DNA of 64,000 bases from positions 992,001-1,056,000 of the forward strand of contig NZ_OY762929.1 in NCBI RefSeq assembly GCF_963666675.1. Reading direction: 5' to 3'. How positions within the stretch are numbered: position 1 is the first letter of the stretch; each line of letters starts with the position of its first letter. The notes under the pieces were generated by a model, which was not told where the DNA came from, made no database searches, and saw only the letters and a program-made list of their open reading frames with translations. The stretch comes from an uncultured Desulfobacter sp. Lineage in GTDB: Bacteria; Desulfobacterota; Desulfobacteria; Desulfobacterales; Desulfobacteraceae. Positions 24,929 to 34,149 of the stretch are shown here, in pieces. The position numbers and the translations under genes are program-made.

Positions 24929-25276
24929 CTAGATTTTTTTCCACAAAAGTACATTATTTTTTTGAGGATTTCCGTTCCATATCAACATCTGTAATTCATG
25001 TGCAGCCAATGGGTGAATTTCATCTCCTCCCTTTTTAGGCCACCATTTAAAACGCCCCTTGCTCAATCTTTTTTGACAAAGCCAGAAGCCCTGGCCATCA
25101 TATATTAGTATCTTCAGGGCAGTCCCCGGTTTGTTTCTGAAAACAAAAACATATCCGGAAAAAGGATTTTGTTTTAACACCCTGCGACAAACAGCTGCCA
25201 GGCCGTCGATCCCCTTTCGAAAATCAGCAGGAGTTACCGCCAGCATTATCCGCATTTGCGGTGTGATTTGGATCAT
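24929..25276 (-). CDS. tnpB: IS66 Orf2 protein TnpB
   Basis: A 115-residue protein with the family hallmark RIMLAVTPADFRKGIDGLAAVCR, FVFRNKPGTALKILIYDGQGFWLCQKRL and GRFKWWP. IS66 elements need TnpB with TnpA and TnpC. It overlaps tnpA by four bases and looks intact. Confidence 0.95.
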   Translation of the reverse strand: MIQITPQMRIMLAVTPADFRKGIDGLAAVCRRVLKQNPFSGYVFVFRNKPGTALKILIYDGQGFWLCQKRLSKGRFKWWPKKGGDEIHPLAAHELQMLIWNGNPQKNNVLLWKKI

Positions 25277-25713
25277 GGAACACCAGCCAGTAAATATTTA
25301 CCAAGGCTGATCACTGCCGGGTCTGCACGACCTTTAAAACACATACGCATCTTAAAACCGGCCTGATTCTCCATTTCTATTATACAGTTGGTATCTTCCG
25401 GCGCTGGAGTGATCTCTATAAACAGGGGGGAGTCATCGTCTTCTTCAGGAGAATCGACTGTAGTACAATGAATGGCATTATAAATTTTTTGTTTTAATGC
25501 GGTATGATTAAGCCGTAAACTGTGGGCAATCTTATTTATGCTCAGCCCTTGAGCATGGTGAAGGTCTGCTGCCGCCTGCCATAAATTATCCGGTATTCTT
25601 GACCTTCCGGTTCTGTTATTTCGCCAGTCTGCAAAAAGCTGCTGGACTTTTTCTAATGCGATTGATTGTTCTGCTGTCAATAATTGTTTGTTCATCGGTC
25701 CCTCCATTAGCAA
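25273..25713 (-). CDS. tnpA: IS66 Orf1 protein TnpA
   Basis: A 146-residue helix-turn-helix protein (SRIPDNLWQAAADLHHAQGLSINKIAHSLRLNHTALKQKI) with the usual acidic middle and GLGxY-like end. The first gene of IS66, overlapping tnpB. ATG 25695 (six codons in) after a GGAGGGACCG site is an equally good start. Confidence 0.88.
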   Translation of the reverse strand: MLMEGPMNKQLLTAEQSIALEKVQQLFADWRNNRTGRSRIPDNLWQAAADLHHAQGLSINKIAHSLRLNHTALKQKIYNAIHCTTVDSPEEDDDSPLFIEITPAPEDTNCIIEMENQAGFKMRMCFKGRADPAVISLGKYLLAGVP

Positions 25714-25769
25714 TGTTCAAGTTGGAACCGATAATATCACCCGGTACTGGGTATTTCACGCAGGCTTAC

Positions 25770-26074
25770 CGGAAGGACACAATCATCCATTCAAAACGGT
25801 TTTAGTCCAGATCGCTTGGGCTGCGATCAAGACGAAGGGTTCATATTACAAAGCCAAGTATTATAAGCTCAAAGCCAGACGAGGTGTCAAAAAAGCGATT
25901 GTTGCCATAGCCCATAGAATTGCAAAAGCCATTTACAACATCATCAAGAATGGAGACAGATATAGAGACCTCGGAGAAGAATACTTAAGCAAGCCCAACA
26001 AACAAAGGATGTTGAAAAATTTGGCAAAAAAGGCTGATGAATTAGGGATGAAACTTGTTCCTTGTGAAGGTTAA
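25770..26074 (+). pseudogene. IS110-family transposase, C-terminal remnant
   Basis: It reads FKTVLVQIAWAAIKTKGSYY, KLKARRGVKKAIVAIAHRIAKAIYNIIKNG and DLGEEYL, the transposase-20 C-terminal region of IS110/IS1111 proteins. The catalytic N-terminal DEDD part is missing: the frame begins at the IS66 end, so IS66 insertion and later loss removed it. The upstream codons of the open frame are IS66 sequence. Confidence 0.85.
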
Positions 26075-26140
26075 TTGCCCTTAGGTAAACCCCCGGCTCT
26101 GCCGGGGGACTCACCAGTGTTTGACATTTAAGGGAATAAA

Positions 26141-26195
26141 TGAAAGTCCCTCCAATAAACGTGAACCGCTCAAATTCACAAAGGAGAGACTTTCA
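26141..26195 (+). promoter_or_regulatory. Stem that hides the tnpA ribosome site
   Basis: TGAAAGTCCCTCC (26141-26153) pairs with GGAGAGACTTTCA (26183-26195) with one mismatch, covering the AAAGGAGAG ribosome site and the first base of the tnpA start. IS200 is known to repress its transposase with such a stem-loop. Confidence 0.75.
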
Positions 26196-26626
26196 TGAAT
26201 AACGATTCAAGCTTATCCCATAGCCGTTGGGAATGCAAATACCACGTTGTGTGGATTCCCAAATACCGTAGAAAGACTTTGTATGGAGAACTAAGGAAAT
26301 ATCTTGGACAAGTCTTTAAAGATTTGGCGCGTAGCAGGGAGTGTGAAATCATAGAAGGCCATATGATGTCAGATCATGTGCATATGTTGATCTCGATTCC
26401 TCCGAAATATTCGGTCGCGCAAGTCGTTGGGTTTATCAAGGGTAAAAGTGCGATCCATATAGCACGGAATTACCTGGGACATCGAAGAAATTTTACCGGG
26501 CAGCAATTTTGGGCCAGAGGTTATCATGTTTCAACCGTTGGTCGTGATGAGGCGACTATCCGGGAATATATCCGTTCTCAGGAGAAAGAGGATCAACGTT
26601 TAGAGCAACTGAGTTTGTTCAAATAG
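26195..26626 (+). CDS. tnpA: IS200/IS605 transposase TnpA (Y1 HUH)
   Basis: A 143-residue single-strand transposase. Seen: WECKYHVVWIPKYRRK, the HUH motif HVHMLISIPP and the catalytic tyrosine in TIREYIRSQE. Full length. The ATG is decided by AAAGGAGAGAC upstream. Confidence 0.96.
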   Translation: MNNDSSLSHSRWECKYHVVWIPKYRRKTLYGELRKYLGQVFKDLARSRECEIIEGHMMSDHVHMLISIPPKYSVAQVVGFIKGKSAIHIARNYLGHRRNFTGQQFWARGYHVSTVGRDEATIREYIRSQEKEDQRLEQLSLFK

Positions 26627-26715
26627 GTACGCCACCTTTTGGGTGGCAAATAAAATAACCGCTTTGAGCGGTTCATAAATTCAAGCCTCCGGCTCTGCCG
26701 GAGGTACTTGACTGA

Positions 26716-27289
26716 TCTATCAAAATATTTTGTGCAAATATTGGTTAAAGGGGTACAGCAGACAATAGATTTTTAATTCAGCAATAAAAAGTCGGATGTT
26801 GAAATGAAGCCTTAGAGCGCGAATATAACATGACTGGCCGGTTTTTTGCACAACGAACTGTCGGACTTCCTTGGAGAGGTACCACGTATATAAAACTTTT
26901 ATAGTATAAACCGGCCGCCGCTGATGATTTAAAAAGTTGTCATCTGTGCTTTAATTTTTACCCAAAAGAGATAATAGCTTTATTGATTTGATACCTTCAA
27001 CTTGTAGCGGTAATGAAAGTGTTGTGGGACAAAAAGCCATAAACCAACGGGACACTATTCCTTTTTTGGAGGGAGGTGTTTCATATAAACAGCCCATGGG
27101 CGATATATTCTTCTTGACCCATGTGTTCAAATAGATTGCTACAGTACAACCTTGATGTATTGAAGCTAAAATCCTCACGACGTCTCCAATCTTGGGATTA
27201 AATTAGAGACGTCCTTAAATTTTCCAGCTACTGCTGATATTCATCATCTCTGCCCTAGGCAGAAAGATTTTCCATAGGAGGAAGAGTTC
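26716..27289. other. Upstream region of the dehydrogenase operon
   Basis: No gene is supported in about 570 bp. It holds a 60-bp repeat shared with the thioesterase promoter region, listed separately. The start codon at 27290 has a strong AGGAGGAAGAG site. Confidence 0.5.
27146..27208 (+). repeat. Repeat A1, shared upstream element
   Basis: The core TTGAAGCTAAAATCCTCA and its surroundings match 38764-38825 over about 60 bp, with near identity in the first 40. It lies about 80-140 bp before the dehydrogenase operon; the other copy lies 20-80 bp before the thioesterase gene. Candidate common operator or promoter module. Confidence 0.6.
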
Positions 27290-28414
27290 ATGTCTGAAAA
27301 GAAAAAAAAGATTGGAATTTTAGGCGGATACGGCATGATAGGTCTTGATGCATGCCGATGGCTAATTAAGACAACGCCCCATGACATCATTATAGGTGGA
27401 AGGGATAGTCAAAAGGGAATGCGTGCTGTGGAAAACCTGGATGGGGCGGCAAGCTTCATTGAAGCGGATGTGAATGTTCCATCCTCCATAGAAGCGTTTT
27501 GTTCTGCATGCAACGTGGTTGTCAACTGCACGGGTCCCTCAAGGCTCGTTCTAGATGCAGTAGCCAAAATCGCTCTTGATAAAGAAGTCGACTATGTTGA
27601 TCCAAGTGGGGACGAACCCCTTTACAATATTCTTTGTCCGCATGATGCGACTATTCGCGATAAGGGCCTGCGCTTTATCCTATCAGCCGGTGTTTATCCC
27701 GGCTTGTCCGAATTGTTGCCCGACTATATCATTAAAAATACATTAGACCATGTTGATCGGATGGAATACTACTATTGTGCATGGGGAGAGCTTTCTTTTG
27801 GCTCTGCTTACGATTACATCTGCACCCTTGAGGAGGGGACTGGCCAAGGCTGGGTCCACCTTAGGGATGGGAAAAAGGAAAAAAGTTATTTTTCCCAAGA
27901 TATGACCATGCGTTTTCCTCCCCCTGTCGAAACTATGGAAATCTTCCCCCTTTTAACCGAAGGCCTGCTTCGAGTGGCCAAAGAGCATAACATCAATACG
28001 ATACACCAGTATGTATCCATCGGCAAAAACCTTCTGTCCAGCCTGCTGTCGATTATTGGAGAAAAGAGCTACAAAACAGACTTTGAAAAAGAACAATCGG
28101 CAAGAATGCTTATGGAAAGCGCCGCAGCTGATATGGAAAATTTCCGGGAAGACTTGAAGACCGCCGTGATGTTCCACATCATTATGGATGGTCAAAAAAA
28201 CGGCACGCCGCAAAGAATCGAGACAAACTTGTTCCATCCCCATGGTGCCCGGTTGACATCTATTGTTGTAGCCATTACAGCCCTGCTGGTTGCACAGAAA
28301 GCCTTTAAACCCGGGTGTCACTATGTGGAAAAGGGTATTGATGTTTCCCAGTTTATGCAATTGCTTAAGCAGCAAGAGATAAACTTTGATCAGGCCATAA
28401 CCGGCCGATTGTAA
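27290..28414 (+). CDS. Saccharopine-dehydrogenase-like oxidoreductase
   Basis: A 374-residue NAD(P) enzyme. The N-terminal Rossmann motif IGILGGYGMIGLDACRWL is followed by IIIGGRDSQKG and VVVNCTGPSRL; the middle has DYVDPSGDEPLY and LSAGVYPGLSELLP, as in the saccharopine dehydrogenase / trans-acting enoyl reductase superfamily. The substrate is not deducible. Three genes follow closely (25 bp, 4 bp, 1 bp), so it heads an operon. Opine- or imine-reducing roles would suit a metallophore context, but that is inference. Confidence 0.8.
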   Translation: MSEKKKKIGILGGYGMIGLDACRWLIKTTPHDIIIGGRDSQKGMRAVENLDGAASFIEADVNVPSSIEAFCSACNVVVNCTGPSRLVLDAVAKIALDKEVDYVDPSGDEPLYNILCPHDATIRDKGLRFILSAGVYPGLSELLPDYIIKNTLDHVDRMEYYYCAWGELSFGSAYDYICTLEEGTGQGWVHLRDGKKEKSYFSQDMTMRFPPPVETMEIFPLLTEGLLRVAKEHNINTIHQYVSIGKNLLSSLLSIIGEKSYKTDFEKEQSARMLMESAAADMENFREDLKTAVMFHIIMDGQKNGTPQRIETNLFHPHGARLTSIVVAITALLVAQKAFKPGCHYVEKGIDVSQFMQLLKQQEINFDQAITGRL

Positions 28415-28439
28415 ATAACAATACGGAAAGGGAGGAATC

Positions 28440-29105
28440 ATGACAGCAGTTTTTTGGCAGTATATGGAAAACTATAACCGTGGTATTTTTCCAATGCAAG
28501 CCGTATTTCTGATTATAGCGGCAATGCTTGTGGCATCGCTCTATTTGGGCAATGGTCCTGTGGTTAACCGGCTTATCAAATCCTACTTCGCATTTATCTA
28601 TATTTGGTTTGGAGTTGTTTTGTGCATTGTATTTATCCCCGATGAATTTATAATTTCAAATTTGATAATGGGTTTGATTTACCTTGTTATCGGAGTGCTT
28701 TTCTTTTTGGATATCTTCAACCAGAAAACCGTGTTCACAATCTCTCGGAACCCTGCGATCAAATGGGTTACCCTGTTTTTAATTATTTTTTCCTTTGCTT
28801 TTTTCCCGCTGATCAATTATCTGAACGGAATTCCAGCGGCTCGACTTCCTTTAGTGGGGTCACTGTTCTGTCCCACTTCTATATTGGCTCTGGCACTATT
28901 TGCCGGATCCGCTCCTGATGTGGATAAAAAGAATTTAATTCTTTTATCATGTCTTTCTATCTATACAGGAATTGTCGCACTTATCCTTTTTAAAATTTAT
29001 ACTGATGGTGTTCTCATGTTGGCAGGCCTTTACGGATTATTTATGCTGTATATCAGGCGCAGGGGCAATACGGCCTTTTTTAGCTCTTTTGAAAAAGAGG
29101 TCTAA
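28440..29105 (+). CDS. Polytopic membrane protein, DUF6064-like
   Basis: A 221-residue protein with about six or seven hydrophobic segments and short loops. The N-terminus, FWQYMENYNRGIFPMQAVFLIIAAM, resembles the DUF6064 pattern (YN, WP-Q before the first helix). No transport or catalytic motif is seen. GGGAGGAATC precedes the ATG. Its place between two oxidoreductases suggests a membrane anchor or a carrier for their substrate. Confidence 0.6.
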   Translation: MTAVFWQYMENYNRGIFPMQAVFLIIAAMLVASLYLGNGPVVNRLIKSYFAFIYIWFGVVLCIVFIPDEFIISNLIMGLIYLVIGVLFFLDIFNQKTVFTISRNPAIKWVTLFLIIFSFAFFPLINYLNGIPAARLPLVGSLFCPTSILALALFAGSAPDVDKKNLILLSCLSIYTGIVALILFKIYTDGVLMLAGLYGLFMLYIRRRGNTAFFSSFEKEV

Positions 29106-29109
29106 ATAA

Positions 29110-30501
29110 ATGTCATCTTACCATGATCTATTTCATCCACTTGAAAAAATTTTAGGCAATGAACATGTCTCTTGCCGACAAGAAGATCTTTTTGTTTATT
29201 CTAGAGATCTGGGGGCTGGAAGCCCTGGAAGAGCAGATGCAGTTGTATTGCCGGGAAATGCTAAAGAAGTTCAGAAGGTACTTGCCCTTGCCAATGACAG
29301 AGGCGTTCCCGTGGTTCCATGGGGAGGGGGACTCAACCTCTCTGGACTAACTATTCCCCGTCGTGGCGGTATCGTTCTGGATATGAGGCGAATGAACCGG
29401 ATTGTCGAGGTGAATGAAGCCGGCAGTTATGCCCTAATTGAAGCCGGGGTGACCATCGGTCAGCTTTCTTCCCACCTGCTTGAAAAAAAAACGGACTTAA
29501 GGTGTTCTTTTCCGGACGCCCCCCCTGGAGCTACCATGGTGGCAAACGCACTATTTTATGGTTCAGGCCCTTTGTGCCGGTATGGAAGTCATAGCGAAAT
29601 GATCAACGGGCTTGAGGCTGTCCTCCCGGGAGGACAGGTATTGAAAACCGGATCTTGTGCCCTTTCTTCCTCCTGGTTTGGGAGATCCTGCCTTCCAGAT
29701 CTAACCGGTTTGTTCATCAATTGGTTCGGGACCACCGGCGTTGTGACCCGGATGGCCATACGACTTTTTCCCAGGCATGCCATCCGAAGCCTGGAGATAT
29801 TTCAGGTCCTTGATACCGGCAACCTGGACAAGATCATGAAAACGGTTGCTGCCACTGAAATGGCTGAGGATATTCTGGTGATCACCATGGCGCCTGCAGG
29901 AACGGTTATGATTTTTTTACTGGTATATATTGTTGCCGATTCCCAGGAGGAAGAAAACTTTAAAAAGAGTATAATTGGACAGCTGTTTTCCTGCCAAAGC
30001 AAGGATCGCCGTAATGTAACTCATCTTTCCCATGATTTATTTCCCCCGGGACTGCTGAAAGAATTTATCAATGAGCCCAAGCCAGGTTACGCAGTCGCCC
30101 AGACAGCAGACCTCAAGAAAGGGGGCGGATTCGAATATACGGGCGCCAATATCCCCATGGAGAGTTTGCCTCGTGCCTTTGAGCTTGGAACAAAAATTTC
30201 TGCCCAGTACGGTTTTTCCCCCTCTTTCACCATCCGGGCCATGGGTATTGCTCACAATGTCATATTTACCTTTGTATATCCTTTCAACCGATCCGATCCG
30301 GCAAGTGTCGCGCAGTCCCGGATGGCGCTTTCTGAAACGACGAAAATGGTTATTGATATTGGCGGTATCCCATGGAAACCCGATGCAAAGGAGCAAGGAA
30401 AGATCATGGACCGTATGGACCCTGAAGCTGTTTTATTGATGAAGCAGATCCGAAGCGTTATCGATCCGAAAGGAATTATGAATCCTGGGAACTGGGAGTA
30501 A
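29110..30501 (+). CDS. FAD-binding oxidoreductase, GlcD/D-lactate dehydrogenase type
   Basis: A 463-residue flavoprotein of the PCMH superfamily. The N-terminal FAD domain has DAVVLPGNAKEVQKVLALAN, VPWGGGLNLSG, GGIVLDMRRMNRIVEV and the A(P)PGATMVANA-type loop; the C-terminal substrate-cap domain ends IKQIRSVIDPKGIMNPG-like. Such proteins oxidise 2-hydroxy acids and pass electrons to a partner Fe-S protein, which is encoded next. The substrate here is unknown. Confidence 0.88.
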   Translation: MSSYHDLFHPLEKILGNEHVSCRQEDLFVYSRDLGAGSPGRADAVVLPGNAKEVQKVLALANDRGVPVVPWGGGLNLSGLTIPRRGGIVLDMRRMNRIVEVNEAGSYALIEAGVTIGQLSSHLLEKKTDLRCSFPDAPPGATMVANALFYGSGPLCRYGSHSEMINGLEAVLPGGQVLKTGSCALSSSWFGRSCLPDLTGLFINWFGTTGVVTRMAIRLFPRHAIRSLEIFQVLDTGNLDKIMKTVAATEMAEDILVITMAPAGTVMIFLLVYIVADSQEEENFKKSIIGQLFSCQSKDRRNVTHLSHDLFPPGLLKEFINEPKPGYAVAQTADLKKGGGFEYTGANIPMESLPRAFELGTKISAQYGFSPSFTIRAMGIAHNVIFTFVYPFNRSDPASVAQSRMALSETTKMVIDIGGIPWKPDAKEQGKIMDRMDPEAVLLMKQIRSVIDPKGIMNPGNWE

Positions 30502-30502
30502 T

Positions 30503-31774
30503 TTGCCGATGGCTATCAATGATTTTAACAACACTCTCCACAGATGCTTCCGATGTGGATATTGCAAATTTACCGCAGATGGATCCGGGTATAATTGTTC
30601 TTCCTACGAAAGATTCATGCTGGAATCCTATGCCCCGGGAGGACGACTCTGGTTGATCAAGGCATGGTTGGACAAAGAGATAGAGCCGTCGAAAAGCCTA
30701 TGCAATATCCTTTTTTCATGTACCATGTGCGGCAATTGTGCAGAGCAATGCAGGTTCCCGTTTGGCCCGGATATTCTCGACATAATTATGGCCGCCCGGG
30801 AATTTTTTTTAGAAACCCCCAAAGTCTCTGCTCAGATCAAAAATATCCTCGAAAGTATTTACCTTTACGGAAATCCCTGGAGAAAAAAACAAAGGGATCG
30901 GGGGGCATGGGCACAAGGGATTGAAATTAAAAAATTCACCTCGGAATGTGAATATCTTTTTTATGTAGGTGATATTGGCTCCTATGATCCAGTCGGATGC
31001 CGCGCCTCAATGGCGCTTGCCGGCATCCTCTCTTCTGCGGGAATCTCATTTGGAATTTTAAGCGAAAATGAGTATTCCGATGGTATGGATGTATTAGAGA
31101 TGGGGGAAGAAGGCCTGTTTGAAGAACTGGCCAATAAAAATATCCTTAACTATCAAAAACATGGGGTAAAAAAAATTGTCTGCCTTTCCCCCCATGCGTT
31201 TCATGCCTTCAAAAACAAATATCCAAAACAACATGGCCGGCTCCATGTTGAGCACTACAGCCAATTGATGGCCCCCCTGATATCAAGGAACATGCTTGCA
31301 CTTACCGGTCGATTCTCTGAAACGGTCACCTATCACGATCCTTGCATGCTTGGTCGTAGAAACGCAGAGTATGATGCCCCCAGAACTATTTTGAAGCATA
31401 TTCCCGGACTAAGGCTTGTTGAAATGGAGCGAACCAGGGAAAACAGCCGCTGCTGTGGAGGGGGAGGCGGAAATTGTTTTACCGATTTTTTAGGGGGAGG
31501 CCCCGAGGCACCGGCGCGTATAAGAGTCCGGGAAGCGAACGATACGGGGGCTGGTGTCCTCGCAGTATCGTGCCCTGCATGCCTAATTATGCTTGCCGAC
31601 GCTGTCAAGGCGGAAGGCTTGGAAGATCAGCTTCGTGTTATGGATATCTCGGAAATTGTTGCCGAAGTGCTGATTTCTTCAAAGGACAAAAAAAACAGCA
31701 GCCAAACAGAAGCTGTCCACAAAGACTTTCCCGGGCAACGATCTAACGCTTGCTATACAAGTGGAAAAATATAA
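30503..31774 (+). CDS. Fe-S electron-transfer protein with cysteine-rich CCG domains (GlcF/LutA-like)
   Basis: 423 residues; start TTG 30503 or ATG 30509. Two N-terminal [4Fe-4S] motifs are visible (CFRCGYC with a later cysteine; CTMCGNCAEQC). The C-terminal part has CCG-type motifs: HDPCMLGR, SRCCGGGGGNCF and VSCPACLIML. This is the partner architecture of GlcD-like flavoproteins. The first cluster spacing (CFRCGYCKFTADGSGYNC) is longer than usual. Last gene of the operon; the final ~25 residues are low-complexity and polar. Confidence 0.88.
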   Translation: MPMAINDFNNTLHRCFRCGYCKFTADGSGYNCSSYERFMLESYAPGGRLWLIKAWLDKEIEPSKSLCNILFSCTMCGNCAEQCRFPFGPDILDIIMAAREFFLETPKVSAQIKNILESIYLYGNPWRKKQRDRGAWAQGIEIKKFTSECEYLFYVGDIGSYDPVGCRASMALAGILSSAGISFGILSENEYSDGMDVLEMGEEGLFEELANKNILNYQKHGVKKIVCLSPHAFHAFKNKYPKQHGRLHVEHYSQLMAPLISRNMLALTGRFSETVTYHDPCMLGRRNAEYDAPRTILKHIPGLRLVEMERTRENSRCCGGGGGNCFTDFLGGGPEAPARIRVREANDTGAGVLAVSCPACLIMLADAVKAEGLEDQLRVMDISEIVAEVLISSKDKKNSSQTEAVHKDFPGQRSNACYTSGKI

Positions 31775-31979
31775 TTCATCCTGTCGCATGGACTGCACTT
31801 GGGCAGGCCATGCGAAGACGCTAACAAAGCAGCACCCATCAAACAGATCTAATTAATAAAAATCCAAATTTAACTGTAAAGCACGTCATCGGACAAACGC
31901 CAGGCGGATCTGGGCAGTTATCATATAGGCTCAATTCATGCCAGAGCTTCAAATTATTAAACTGGAAAAGGAAATCGAA

Positions 31980-34082
31980 ATGCAATTAAAGGAAACGATT
32001 GTTTTTGTGCTGCTCGTATGCTTTGGGGTTTTAGCTCCCGTTCCTGCACAGACTGTAAATGCAGAAGAGAAATCTGATTCACCATCAAAGCAAGAATCCG
32101 ACCTGGAGAATACATCCATTGAAGCCATGACCGTGACGGCCCAAAAGAGAGAAGAAGATGTCCAGGATGTGCCCATAAGCATGAGTGTTTTTTCGGATAT
32201 GTTCATAGAAGATACAGGTATAACAAATCTTAAAGAGCTGACATTTTATACGCCCAACCTTTACAGCCAGCAGGTGGTTAACCAAAACATGCTTATGATC
32301 CGCGGAGTCTCTTCCCACTCTGTGGCACTGAATACCCCTGTGGGGCTGTTTGTGGATGATATCGGGTATCCGCTGACATTTATGCAGAATCCGGATCTGA
32401 TGGATATTGAACGCATAGAGGTTCTCAAAGGCCCACAGGGAACTCTGTACGGCCGCAATACCGAATCCGGGGCGATCAATATCATCACCAAACAGCCCGG
32501 CAATGAAATGAGCGGCAAAGTGTTTGTTGAGCCGGCATTCTATGATACGCCGGACGACAATGTGTTCAGTTTGAGGGCAGGGGCAAGTATCAACGGACCG
32601 GTGCTCAAAGACCGGCTGTTTTTCGGGGTCTCCTACCAATACGAAGACAGTGACGGGTATACGGAAAATATTTACAATAATGACGATAAAGCAGGAAAAA
32701 TCAACCATCACAACGGCCAGGCAAAAGTCCGGTGGACCCCAAGTGATCCATGGGATATCACCATGCTGGTCAATGGGTACAAGACCGATGACGGTTACGG
32801 TTATCTTCATTATGTTGACGGACCCAACCAGACTGACCGATACAAAGTTGACTGGGACGGCAGCAACGAGTGGACAGACGAAAATAACGGCCAGGCCCTT
32901 CGCGTGAACTATTCGGGCGGCAAGTATAATGTGACGGCCATCACCACCCGAAATGAATTTTCCACTTATTTTATTAATGACGGAGAGTTCGGGCCAACCA
33001 CCTACGCGGATCAGATCTTTGATTTTGACGATACCGTATTCAGCCAAGAGTTTAGGCTCTCTTCGGCAGATGAAACCAGTCCCCTGTCATGGCTCGCCGG
33101 TGTATACGGGTTTACTGAAAAGGTGGATGCCCTTGCCTCATATTTCGGTTCAACATACATCACCGACTATGAGTGCGACGGATTTGCCGTTTTCGGGCAG
33201 GGCACCTATACCCTTTGGGAGCGACTCCATCTGACTGCGGGCCTTCGTTACGATTACCAGGATTACGAAGGGACCCAAACCTTAAATACCGTTGCAGATC
33301 CCTATGGGGCCGAATTCGACCATGGGGCGTGGCTGCCCAAGGCGTCTGCCTCATATGATTTCAACGCATCGGCCATGGGTTATGTCTCTGTAACCCGGGG
33401 TATGCTTGCCGGCGGATACGATTATGGTTTTGCCTCAAGCTCCGACACCCTGACCTTTGATCCTGAGTTTTCCTGGAATTATGAAGCCGGATTAAAAACA
33501 TCCTGGCTTGATGACCGTGTGACCATCAACGTCGCCATCTTTTATATCGATATCACGGACAAACAGGTGCAAGAGTATATCAATGGCGGCCCCTTAAGGG
33601 AAATCTCCAATGCTGCAAAGGCTTCTTCAAAGGGGGCTGAACTTGAAATAAGCGCCCGGCCGGCACCTGGATGGCAGGTTTTTGCAGGGATCGGCTATGC
33701 CGATTCACAATTTGAAGAATGGGTATCTGATCTGAGCGGCGGCGGCACCTATGACTTTGAAGGCAACCATCTTACCTATGCCCCGGAATACACCTTTAAT
33801 GCCGGGACACAATACAACCACGCCTCGGGATTTTTCGGCAGGGTGGACCTAACCGGATGCAGCGACTTTTACACGGATGCTAAAAATACGGTAAACGTTG
33901 ACGGACATGAGACTGTGAATATTAAAATCGGATATGAAACCGACTCTTTTCAGATCAGCCTGTGGTGTAAAAATCTCTTTGACGAAGAATATATCACCAG
34001 CAAATCCTACTATTTTGGCGGACATATTGCCCAGGACGGTGCGCCCAGGATGATCGGTACAACCATTGTATACCGGTTCTAA
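31980..34082 (+). CDS. TonB-dependent outer-membrane receptor
   Basis: ATG 31980, preceded by AAGGAAATC, gives 700 residues with a signal peptide (MQLKETIVFVLLVCFGVLAP, cleavage near VNAEE). A TonB box-like EAMTVTAQKRE follows, then the plug (VQDVPISMSVFS, LMIRGVSSHS, IERIEVLKGPQGTLYGRNT, GAINIITKQP) and a beta-barrel ending in IGTTIVYRF with terminal phenylalanine. It resembles siderophore receptors of the FyuA/pesticin type in the plug. The ligand is not proven; the ABC pair downstream suggests a ferric chelate. Confidence 0.9.
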   Translation: MQLKETIVFVLLVCFGVLAPVPAQTVNAEEKSDSPSKQESDLENTSIEAMTVTAQKREEDVQDVPISMSVFSDMFIEDTGITNLKELTFYTPNLYSQQVVNQNMLMIRGVSSHSVALNTPVGLFVDDIGYPLTFMQNPDLMDIERIEVLKGPQGTLYGRNTESGAINIITKQPGNEMSGKVFVEPAFYDTPDDNVFSLRAGASINGPVLKDRLFFGVSYQYEDSDGYTENIYNNDDKAGKINHHNGQAKVRWTPSDPWDITMLVNGYKTDDGYGYLHYVDGPNQTDRYKVDWDGSNEWTDENNGQALRVNYSGGKYNVTAITTRNEFSTYFINDGEFGPTTYADQIFDFDDTVFSQEFRLSSADETSPLSWLAGVYGFTEKVDALASYFGSTYITDYECDGFAVFGQGTYTLWERLHLTAGLRYDYQDYEGTQTLNTVADPYGAEFDHGAWLPKASASYDFNASAMGYVSVTRGMLAGGYDYGFASSSDTLTFDPEFSWNYEAGLKTSWLDDRVTINVAIFYIDITDKQVQEYINGGPLREISNAAKASSKGAELEISARPAPGWQVFAGIGYADSQFEEWVSDLSGGGTYDFEGNHLTYAPEYTFNAGTQYNHASGFFGRVDLTGCSDFYTDAKNTVNVDGHETVNIKIGYETDSFQISLWCKNLFDEEYITSKSYYFGGHIAQDGAPRMIGTTIVYRF

Positions 34083-34149
34083 TGTCATCGCCTTCCCGGG
34101 ATTCATTTTTTAAACAAACAGCACATACGGATATGGAGGGATCAGTATA

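Larger units (their letters stand above)
21508..25769 (-). mobile_element. IS66-family element interrupted by an IS3-type element
   Basis: On the minus strand lie tnpA, tnpB and tnpC, with tnpC split by the insertion at 21735-23482. Without the insert and its duplicated 5 bp the element is about 2.5 kb, normal for IS66. Possible ends begin GTAAG on both sides (21508 and the complement at 25769); the match beyond that is weak. No 8-bp target duplication is seen, suggesting one flank was later deleted. Confidence 0.8.
26085..26710 (+). mobile_element. IS200/IS605-type element with tnpA only
   Basis: Subterminal hairpins with a shared core bound the tnpA gene: CCCCCGGC/GCCGGGGG at 26090-26108 and CCTCCGGC/GCCGGAGG at 26686-26704, each with TCT in the loop. 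There is no tnpB. Single-stranded peel-and-paste elements of this type leave no target duplication. Confidence 0.85.

Noticed and set aside
26951..27178. 75-codon minus-strand frame upstream of the redox operon
   Set aside because: No ribosome site or family likeness, and it overlaps the shared repeat.
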